Positions 8,208 to 14,425 of a stretch of DNA of 61,637 nucleotides are shown here, one piece after another. The stretch lies in assembly GCA_910585415.1 (NCBI GenBank), contig CAJUDT010000002.1, positions 1-61,637 on the forward strand, given 5' to 3'. The notes under the pieces are model-generated. The model had not been told where the DNA came from and searched no databases. It was given only the letters and a program-made list of their open reading frames with translations. How positions within the stretch are numbered: position 1 is the stretch's first letter; every line of letters starts with the position of its first letter. Source of the stretch: an uncultured Flavonifractor sp. GTDB lineage: Bacteria; Bacillota; Clostridia; Oscillospirales; Oscillospiraceae. A program made the position numbers and the translations under genes.

Positions 8208-9293
8208 ATGAACGCACTGAGCCTGGACACCGTCCGCCTGTCGGAGGATGGTGCATCCCTCATTATTCTGGACCAGACCCTATTGCCGGGGGAGATTCGT
8301 TACCGGGAGCTCTCCAAGGCCGAGGACATTTGGGAGGCCATCTACGCCCTGCGGGTACGGGGAGCCCCGGCCATTGGGGTGGCCGCCGCCTACGGAATCT
8401 ATCTGCTCTGCGCCCAGCTGGATATGGAGGACATGGAGGCCTTCTGTACCCAGTTTCGGAAGCATAAGGATTATCTGAACTCCGCCCGGCCCACGGCGGT
8501 CAATCTCTCCTGGGCCCTCCGCCGCATGGAGCGGGTGCTGGAGGATGAGCGGGACCGCCTCACCGTGGCGGAGCTCAAGGAGCGTCTGCGCCGGGAGGCC
8601 CACGCCATTCGGGACGAGGATATCGCCATCAGCCGGAGCATCGGGCAGCTGGGGTTTGAGCTGCTCCGCCCCGGGGACGGCATTCTGACCCACTGCAACG
8701 CGGGCACTCTGGCCACCGCCAAATACGGCACCGCTCTGGCCCCGGTATACATCGCCCTGGAGCAGGGCTGGAAGGACCTGCGGGTGTTCTGCGACGAGAC
8801 ACGGCCCCTGCTCCAGGGGGCCCGGCTGAGTGCCTTTGAAATGCAGACCGCCGGGGTGGACGCCACCCTTTTGTGTGACAACATGGCCTCCAGCATCATG
8901 GCCAGGGGGGATATCAACATCGTCTTTGTTGGGTGCGACCGGGTAGCCGCCAACGGGGACGCCGCCAACAAAATCGGCACCAGCGGCGTAGCCATTCTGG
9001 CCCGGCATTACGGCATACCCTTCTACGTCTGCGCCCCTTCCTCCACCATCGACCCCGCCATCACCCACGGGGGAGAGATTGTCATTGAGGAACGCCCCCC
9101 GGAGGAAGTCACCGAGCTCTGGTACCGGCAGCGCATGGCCCCAGAGGGGGTGAAGGTATACAATCCCGCCTTCGACGTGACGGACCACAGCCTCATTACC
9201 GGCATCATCACCGAGCGGGGGATTGCCTATCCCCCCTTTGACCAGGCCTTCCGCAGGCTGGGCCTGACGCCGGACCGGGAGGGGAGTCAATGA
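8208..9293 (+). CDS. mtnA: S-methyl-5-thioribose-1-phosphate isomerase
   Basis: About 361 residues, standard for MtnA (eIF2B-like fold). It converts methylthioribose-1-phosphate to methylthioribulose-1-phosphate in salvage of methylthioadenosine. Visible motifs are YALRVRGAPAIGVAAAYG, THCNAGTLAT with the catalytic cysteine, and GCDRVAANGDAANKIGT with the catalytic aspartate. AAAGGAGGATAAC precedes the ATG. Its stop overlaps the next start in ATGA. No methylthioribose kinase or MTA phosphorylase gene is in the window. Confidence 0.95.
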   Translation: MNALSLDTVRLSEDGASLIILDQTLLPGEIRYRELSKAEDIWEAIYALRVRGAPAIGVAAAYGIYLLCAQLDMEDMEAFCTQFRKHKDYLNSARPTAVNLSWALRRMERVLEDERDRLTVAELKERLRREAHAIRDEDIAISRSIGQLGFELLRPGDGILTHCNAGTLATAKYGTALAPVYIALEQGWKDLRVFCDETRPLLQGARLSAFEMQTAGVDATLLCDNMASSIMARGDINIVFVGCDRVAANGDAANKIGTSGVAILARHYGIPFYVCAPSSTIDPAITHGGEIVIEERPPEEVTELWYRQRMAPEGVKVYNPAFDVTDHSLITGIITERGIAYPPFDQAFRRLGLTPDREGSQ

Positions 9294-9970
9294 GCGCCTA
9301 CCCCACGGACCGAGAGGCCAAAACCCTGCTTCTGGAGGCGGGGCGGCGGCTCTATGAGCGGGGCTTTGTGGCCTCCAACGACGGCAATATGAGCGTTCTG
9401 GTCAGCGCCGGTACCCTCTGGACCACCCCCACCGGGGTATCCAAAGGCTTCATGACGGAGGATATGCTGGTCAAAACCGATTTGGCGGGAACCGTTCTGG
9501 AGGGAACCCGAAAACCCTCCAGCGAGCTGAAAATGCACCTGCGGGTCTATCAGGAGAATCCGGACCTCCGGGCGGCGGTCCACGCCCACCCGCCGGCGGC
9601 CACCTCCTTCGCCATTGCGGGCCTCCCCCTGGACCGGCCCATTTTGCCGGAGGCCATCGTTCAGCTGGGGACCGTTCCTGTGGCCCCCTACGCCGAGCCG
9701 GGCACCCAGGCGGTGCCCGACTCCATCGCGCCCTTCTGCCGGGATTTCGGCGGAGTCCTGCTGGCCAATCACGGGGCCCTCACCTGGGGGTATGACCTGA
9801 CCCAGGCCTACTACCGGATGGAGACTCTGGAGTATTATGCCCAGGTGACCATAAATTCCGTATTCCTGCTGGGCCGGGCCAACGCGCTCACCGGCGAGCA
9901 GGTGGAGCGCCTGACGGAGCAGCGCCAGCGCCTGGACGCCGCCCGGCGGGAGGCCGGAAACCCGTCTTGA
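9290..9970 (+). CDS. Class II aldolase/adducin family protein (candidate methylthioribulose-1-P aldolase)
   Basis: 226 residues with the zinc class II aldolase layout: SNDGNMSV, TPTGVSKG, SSELKMHL (acidic residue), HAHPPAATSF (two zinc histidines) and LLANHGALTWG (third zinc histidine). It is translationally coupled to mtnA (ATGA overlap). In some anaerobes MtnA feeds an Ald2-type class II aldolase that splits methylthioribulose-1-phosphate to DHAP and methylthioacetaldehyde (DHAP shunt). The alternative is MtnB dehydratase of the same fold. No mtnW/X/C/D genes follow, which favours the aldolase reading; sequence alone does not prove it. Confidence 0.85.
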   Translation: MSAYPTDREAKTLLLEAGRRLYERGFVASNDGNMSVLVSAGTLWTTPTGVSKGFMTEDMLVKTDLAGTVLEGTRKPSSELKMHLRVYQENPDLRAAVHAHPPAATSFAIAGLPLDRPILPEAIVQLGTVPVAPYAEPGTQAVPDSIAPFCRDFGGVLLANHGALTWGYDLTQAYYRMETLEYYAQVTINSVFLLGRANALTGEQVERLTEQRQRLDAARREAGNPS

Positions 9971-9995
9971 CTTTTTCGAGGGCCTGTGCTATGCT
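9967..9995 (+). promoter_or_regulatory. Sigma-A promoter for the HAAS/PadR operon
   Basis: TTGACT, 17 bases, TATGCT. The -35 hexamer overlaps the stop codon of the aldolase gene, so the HAAS-padR unit probably has its own start site about 60 bases before its ATG. Confidence 0.65.
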
Positions 9996-10063
9996 GAATT
10001 TACAGCTATAGTTTTTTAAGCAATAGAGTCGGCTTCATCGCCGCCGGAGAAAGGACGCTCGCC

Positions 10064-10840
10064 ATGAGAGAAAAAGACTACCTCGCCCGCCTGACCCGTA
10101 CGGCCCGGTGGCGGCTCCCCACCAAGGAGGCCGACGATATCATTGAGGATTACACCGAACTGCTGATGATTGACTTCCGCCCCTATGAGGACCTGTGCCG
10201 GGACTACGGCACGCCCAAGTATGCCGTCCGGCAGCTGAGCTTTTTTCGGGATTATGGCCGCTGGCTGCTGACCTTCTGGGTCCTGGCGGCTTTTCTGGCG
10301 CTGCCCGCCCTGGGGCTCTTCGTCCCGATGCCCACCATCTCCTTCCTGTACGGGTGGCAGGAGGCCCTGCTGTTGTTTCTGTCCCTGGTCCTCTCCATTG
10401 CCTGGTTCCGTCTGGAGGGGGTGCGCTTTCGGGAGCGGCCCGACCAGCTGCCCCTTTTGATGGTGGTCCTTATCCTGACGGGGCTGTCCACCGCCATGCT
10501 GGCCCAGGCCCTCTTTCGGGAGGTCCCCTTGGAGGGCTTCTTTTCCAACCTCCCCCTGGAGCAGGTTGGCTTTGTCTATACCACCCTGCTGCGGGTCATT
10601 GGGGGCTGCTGCGCCCTGCTGGCCCTCATCGGACTGGTCAACGCGCGGCTGGGGGACCGGCGGTGGCTGGCCCTGTTCACGGCGGGGCTCACCGTTGTGT
10701 TCCTGACGGCTATTCTCTACCGGATTGTGACCAATATGTCCATACCTGATCCCCCCGCCGTTTGGTTCACCACGGAGGTTTGGCAGATAGGCATTACTGC
10801 GGCCCTGGGGGTCATTGGAACGGGGGTGGCCCTGTGCTGA
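10064..10840 (+). CDS. HAAS/DUF1700-like membrane protein
   Basis: 258 residues. The N-terminal 60 residues (LARLTRTARWRLPTKEADDIIEDYTELL) form a small helical domain like HAAS/DUF1700, with the DYxE-type motif. About six membrane helices follow. Such proteins usually sit beside PadR repressors and are thought to act with them as envelope-stress or signalling modules. Here the usual order is reversed: this gene comes first and its stop overlaps the padR start. Confidence 0.75.
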   Translation: MREKDYLARLTRTARWRLPTKEADDIIEDYTELLMIDFRPYEDLCRDYGTPKYAVRQLSFFRDYGRWLLTFWVLAAFLALPALGLFVPMPTISFLYGWQEALLLFLSLVLSIAWFRLEGVRFRERPDQLPLLMVVLILTGLSTAMLAQALFREVPLEGFFSNLPLEQVGFVYTTLLRVIGGCCALLALIGLVNARLGDRRWLALFTAGLTVVFLTAILYRIVTNMSIPDPPAVWFTTEVWQIGITAALGVIGTGVALC

Positions 10841-11136
10841 AGCGCGATTTGCTGGAGCTGTGTTTGCTTCAGCTGCTGACGGCGGAGGACCGGTACGGGT
10901 ATGACCTGCTCCGCCGCCTCTCCGCCGTCTTTCCGGACACCCAGGAAAGCACCATCTACGCCATCCTCCGGGGCCTGTGCAAGGAGGGGTGTACCGAGAC
11001 GTATCAGGGGGAGACCTCCGGCGGCCCCACCCGGAAGTATTACCGCCTGACCGGCGCCGGCCGGGAGCGCCTGGGTGCGCTGCTGCGGCAGTGGGACGCC
11101 CTGCGCCGCGCCCTGGCGGAGATTGGCGTTCTGTAA
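10834..11136 (+). CDS. PadR-family transcriptional regulator
   Basis: About 100 residues from a GTG at 10834 that overlaps the upstream stop. It is a winged helix with LKRDLLELCLLQLL, YGYDLLRRL, STIYAILRGL and TRKYYRLTGAGRERL, the PadR recognition helix and wing. It probably autoregulates the two-gene operon with its HAAS partner. It lacks a long C-terminal dimerisation helix, so it belongs to the short PadR class. Confidence 0.88.
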   Translation: MLKRDLLELCLLQLLTAEDRYGYDLLRRLSAVFPDTQESTIYAILRGLCKEGCTETYQGETSGGPTRKYYRLTGAGRERLGALLRQWDALRRALAEIGVL

Positions 11137-11165
11137 CCTCCAAACCCATAAAAGGAGAAGCGTCT

Positions 11166-11657
11166 ATGTTGTATTTTATCCTTGCGGCGGCTCTGACCGC
11201 CCTGGACCAGCTGGTGAAATTCCTGGTCCGGGCCAACATTCCCCTGGGGGACTCCGTTCCGTTTATCCCCCATGTGATGGAACTGACCTACGTGCAGAAC
11301 ACCGGCGCGGCCTTCTCCCTCTTTTCGGGGCACACCTGGGCGCTGGGGATTGTCTCGTTGCTGGTGTCCCTGGTCCTGGCGGCGGCGCTGATGAAGCCCG
11401 TGTTCCGCCACCCCGTTGGGCGGACCTGTCTGGCGGTGGTGCTGGCGGGGGCGGTGGGGAACCTCATCGACCGCTTTGCCCTGGGGTTTGTGACCGATAT
11501 GTTCCGCACCCTCTTCATCCGTTTCGCCGTGTTCAACGTGGCGGACATCTGCGTGGTGGTAGGGGGTATTGCCCTGTGTCTCTACGCCTGCTTCTTCTGC
11601 GACAAGCTGGAGCCCAAGCCGGAGGTCCCCCATGACGCCCCTGACACTGACGGCTGA
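11166..11657 (+). CDS. lspA: Lipoprotein signal peptidase (signal peptidase II)
   Basis: 163 residues with four membrane helices. It cleaves the signal peptides of prolipoproteins after lipidation; candidate substrates in this window are the lipoproteins at 4821, 37954 and 50867. Signature motifs are YVQNTGAAFSLF, GAVGNLIDR (first catalytic Asp) and FNVADICVVVGG (second catalytic Asp). AAAGGAG precedes the ATG. The last 26 bases overlap rluD, as is common for lspA-rluD pairs. Confidence 0.95.
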   Translation: MLYFILAAALTALDQLVKFLVRANIPLGDSVPFIPHVMELTYVQNTGAAFSLFSGHTWALGIVSLLVSLVLAAALMKPVFRHPVGRTCLAVVLAGAVGNLIDRFALGFVTDMFRTLFIRFAVFNVADICVVVGGIALCLYACFFCDKLEPKPEVPHDAPDTDG

Positions 11658-12546
11658 CCGGGCGGGGGAGCGGGCGGATCAGCTCCTGGCCCGGCTGCTG
11701 CCGGAGCTCACCCGCTCGGCGGCCCAGCGGCTTTTGGAGGACGGGCGCGTGACCTGCGGCGGCCATCCGGTGAAGAAGAATTATAAGACCGCTCCAGGGG
11801 ACGTGCTCACCGTGTCCCTTCCCGACCCGGCCCCCATTGACGTGCTCCCCCAAAACATCCCCCTGGATGTGGTCTTTGAGGATGGGGATGTCATCGTGGT
11901 CAACAAGCCGGTGGGCATGGTGGTCCACCCGGCGGCGGGGCACCCGGACGGCACACTGGTTAACGCGTTGTTATATCACTGTGGAAAATCCCTCTCCGGC
12001 ATCAACGGGAGCCTCCGCCCCGGCATTGTCCACCGCATTGACCGGGACACCTCCGGGCTTATCATCGCGGCGAAAAACGATTTTGCCCACCTGTCCCTGG
12101 CGGAGCAGCTTCAGGACCACTCCCTGTATCGGGAATATGCGGCGGTCTGTGTGGGCACAATGCGGGAGGACAGCGGGACGGTTTCCGCCCCCATTGCCCG
12201 GCACCCCGCCGACCGCAAGCGCATGGCCATCGACCGCCTCCACGGCCGGGCGGCGGTGACCCATTACACCGTTTTGGAGCGCTTTCCCGGCCACACCTAC
12301 CTTCAATGCCGCCTGGAGACCGGGCGGACCCACCAAATCCGGGTACATCTGGCCTCTCTGGGCCGTCCCCTGCTGGGAGACGTGGTGTACGGCGCGCATA
12401 AACCCTATCCCGGCTTGGCGGGCCAGTGCCTCCACGCCCGGCGGCTGACCTTCACCCACCCCCGCACCGGCAATCTCACCACTGTGGAGTGTCCTTTGCC
12501 CGGATGGTTTCAGGCAGTCTTGACAAAACTGGGGCGGATGGTATAA
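11632..12546 (+). CDS. RluA/RluD-type pseudouridine synthase
   Basis: 304 residues: S4 domain (ADQLLARLLPELTRSAAQRL), then the synthase domain with VVNKPVGMVVHPAAGH, the catalytic HRIDRDTSGL, and LETGRTHQIRVHLASLG. The 50S rRNA helix 69 is the usual target of the RluD branch. GGAGG lies 6 bases before the ATG, inside lspA. The promoter of the thiamine operon starts inside the last codons of this gene. Confidence 0.93.
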   Translation: MTPLTLTADRAGERADQLLARLLPELTRSAAQRLLEDGRVTCGGHPVKKNYKTAPGDVLTVSLPDPAPIDVLPQNIPLDVVFEDGDVIVVNKPVGMVVHPAAGHPDGTLVNALLYHCGKSLSGINGSLRPGIVHRIDRDTSGLIIAAKNDFAHLSLAEQLQDHSLYREYAAVCVGTMREDSGTVSAPIARHPADRKRMAIDRLHGRAAVTHYTVLERFPGHTYLQCRLETGRTHQIRVHLASLGRPLLGDVVYGAHKPYPGLAGQCLHARRLTFTHPRTGNLTTVECPLPGWFQAVLTKLGRMV

Positions 12547-12547
12547 A
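12520..12547 (+). promoter_or_regulatory. Promoter of the thiT operon
   Basis: TTGACA, 16 bases, TATAAA, placed about 25 bases before the TPP aptamer and overlapping the rluD stop codon. Confidence 0.7.
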
Positions 12548-12570
12548 ATAGCTCCGACCGTAGGACAAAT

Positions 12571-12676
12571 CGAATAGCAGGGGCGCTGGGCGTTGGCCCG
12601 GCTGAGATTGGAGCGGATAGCAGCTCCGGGTCCCTTGAACCTGATCCGGGTAATGCCGGCGTAGGAAGAGTATTCG
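12571..12676 (+). promoter_or_regulatory. TPP riboswitch (THI element)
   Basis: The conserved TPP aptamer blocks are present in order: GGGGCGC, GGCTGAGATTGGAGC, CCCTTGAACCTGATCCGGG and TAATGCCGGCGTAGGAA. CGAATA at the 5' edge pairs with TATTCG at the 3' edge to close P1. It senses thiamine pyrophosphate and should switch off the thiamine transporter gene downstream. Confidence 0.95.
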
Positions 12677-12699
12677 GCTGTATTGTCGTGTTCTCCTTT

Positions 12700-12746
12700 T
12701 GTACCGCATTGCGCGCTTTTTGGTTTGCGCTGCGGTACATCTTTTT
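12700..12746 (+). terminator. Riboswitch-controlled terminator before thiT
   Basis: TGTACCGCA and TGCGGTACA form a 9-bp stem with a GCGC inner helix, followed by CTTTTT. The T-run touches the AGGAGG ribosome binding site of thiT. This suggests transcriptional termination as the expression platform, with possible added masking of translation. Confidence 0.8.
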
Positions 12747-12760
12747 AGGAGGAACGAATC

Positions 12761-13363
12761 ATGTCCAACACCAACAACGCACGTACACGCACAGCGGTCC
12801 GCCGCCTGGTAGAGAGCGCCATCATGATTGCCATTGGCTCGGTACTCAGCCTGTTCCAGTTTGCCGGTCCCTGGGCTCTGGGCGGCGGCATTACCTTCTG
12901 CTCCATGCTGCCGCTGGTCTTAATTTCCCACCGGTATGGCTGTAGGTGGGGCCTGTTTACCGGTCTAGCCTATGGCCTTTTGCAAATGCTGATGGGAATC
13001 CATAATGTGCAGTATGCCACCTCGGCACTCATGGCGGTGGGAATTATTTTGCTGGATTACGTCATCGCTTACGGCGTGATTGGTCTGGCCGCTCTGTTCA
13101 ATGGCGTAATCCGAAACCGGCAGGTGAGTATTACAGCCGGTATTATCCTTACCTTTGCGCTGCGGCTTCTGTGTCATTTCCTCTCCGGCCTGTGGATTTG
13201 GGAGGTCATGTGGCCCAATGAGCTGGGATGGGCCGCTCCAATCTGGTCCATTTCCTATAATGCCAGCTACATGGTTCCCGAGGCTATCATCACCAGTGTG
13301 GTGGCGGTCCTCCTCTATATCCCGCTCAGACCATATTTCAACGGGGAAGATATCGAGAAATAA
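12761..13363 (+). CDS. thiT: Thiamine-specific ECF transporter substrate-binding subunit ThiT
   Basis: 200 residues with six membrane helices. VESAIMIAIGSVLSLFQF and the C-terminal WIWEVMWPNELGWAAPIWSI-like segment, rich in Trp and Asn/Glu for thiamine binding, are ThiT hallmarks. It works with shared ECF ATPases and EcfT, which are not in the window. The TPP riboswitch and terminator directly upstream support the specificity. Confidence 0.95.
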   Translation: MSNTNNARTRTAVRRLVESAIMIAIGSVLSLFQFAGPWALGGGITFCSMLPLVLISHRYGCRWGLFTGLAYGLLQMLMGIHNVQYATSALMAVGIILLDYVIAYGVIGLAALFNGVIRNRQVSITAGIILTFALRLLCHFLSGLWIWEVMWPNELGWAAPIWSISYNASYMVPEAIITSVVAVLLYIPLRPYFNGEDIEK

Positions 13364-13373
13364 GGTGATTACT

Positions 13374-14180
13374 TTGGGCAAATTTGACGGCGTGCTCCTG
13401 GTCAGCGATTTTGACGATACCCTCTATGGCGACGGCCCCACGGTCAGCGCCGGGAACTGGAGGGCCATTGACTACTTTACCCGGGAGGGTGGCCGCTTCA
13501 CAATCGCCACCGGCCGGGCCCGGCCCACCTTCGCCGCCTATGCCCAGTGCGTACCCATCAACGCCCCGGTAATTCTCTCCAACGGCTCCGCTTTGTACGA
13601 TTTCGCCGCCGGGAGGATGGTCTACGAGACGTATCTCCCCATCCGGGCCAGGGACGATCTGCGGCAGGTAGCCGCCGCCATCCCCGCCATCGGCTTTGAG
13701 GCCTACCACGGGGACGATATCTATGCCTACAACCCCAACGAGGTCACCCGCCGCCACCTGGAGCGGGCCCACGCCACCGCCGCGGAGGTCCCCATTCTGG
13801 AGATGCCCACCCCCTGGAGCAAGGTCATTCTCCAGCAGGAGCGCCCGGTTCTGGAGGAAGTGCAGCGGTACATTCTGGACCGGTGGAGCGGCCTGTATGA
13901 GGTCATTTTCTCCAGCACGGTCCTTCTGGAGCTCACCCGGAAGGGGAGCAGCAAGGGGGGCATGGTCCGCTATCTGGCCGCTATGCTGGACATCGCCCCC
14001 GAGCATGTGTACTGCGTGGGGGACAATCAGAACGATATCCCCATGCTGGAAATCTCCGCCATCCCCTTCGCCCCGGCCAACTGCGCCAGGGAGGTCAAGG
14101 CCTGGGGCCCCCGGCTGGTCCGCTCCTGTGAAGAGGACGGCGTAGCGGAAGTGGTGGAGATTCTGGACGGGATTTATTGA
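13374..14180 (+). CDS. Cof-type HAD-superfamily phosphatase in the thiamine operon
   Basis: About 268 residues. LLVSDFDDTLYGDG is HAD motif I, TIATGRAR carries motif II, SKGGMVRYLA supplies the motif III lysine, and YCVGDNQNDIPMLE is motif IV. The cap domain is of the Cof type. It starts at a TTG 10 bases after thiT, with AAGGTGAT just ahead; a GTG at 13365 is the alternative. Co-transcription behind a TPP riboswitch suggests it acts on a thiamine-related phosphate such as TMP, TPP or HMP-PP (E. coli Cof hydrolyses HMP-PP), but this is inference. Confidence 0.9.
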   Translation: MGKFDGVLLVSDFDDTLYGDGPTVSAGNWRAIDYFTREGGRFTIATGRARPTFAAYAQCVPINAPVILSNGSALYDFAAGRMVYETYLPIRARDDLRQVAAAIPAIGFEAYHGDDIYAYNPNEVTRRHLERAHATAAEVPILEMPTPWSKVILQQERPVLEEVQRYILDRWSGLYEVIFSSTVLLELTRKGSSKGGMVRYLAAMLDIAPEHVYCVGDNQNDIPMLEISAIPFAPANCAREVKAWGPRLVRSCEEDGVAEVVEILDGIY

Positions 14181-14267
14181 GCGGCACACAGAGGGCTCCC
14201 TCTTACCGGACGCTTCCTTCAAATGAATTTTTGATGGATAAAAACACATTTGACCACTTTTTGTGTC

Positions 14268-14296
14268 TTGAAATACGGGGTAAATAATAGTATGAT
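14268..14296 (+). promoter_or_regulatory. Orphan sigma-A promoter
   Basis: TTGAAA, exactly 17 bases, TATGAT, in an AT-rich 245-bp gap. The only thing downstream on this strand is a three-codon frame and a terminator-like hairpin, as no plus-strand gene follows. Confidence 0.55.
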
Positions 14297-14302
14297 TTAT
14301 TA

Positions 14303-14420
14303 AAAGTTAGAATTTAATCGGGGTTTTCCGGAGGATAACATGATTTTATAAATACAGTTGAATTTCTTCCGTACACAGCAGCAGGCCTCCGCCGAATATT
14401 CCGGCGGGGGCCTGTTTGAT
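14303..14420 (+). ncRNA. Candidate small RNA or micro-ORF transcript
   Basis: From the promoter at 14268-14296 a transcript would run about 115 bases to a strong hairpin at 14383-14415 (CAGGCCTCCGCCG facing CCGGCGGGGGCCTG) followed by TTTGATT. It holds a good ribosome binding site (CGGAGGATAAC) before an ATG at 14340, but the frame is only ATG ATT TTA TAA. It does not match an RNA family I know. It could be a small RNA, a decoy leader, or the stump of a deleted gene. The hairpin may instead only serve the minus-strand M56 gene. Confidence 0.3.
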
Positions 14421-14425
14421 TGCTG

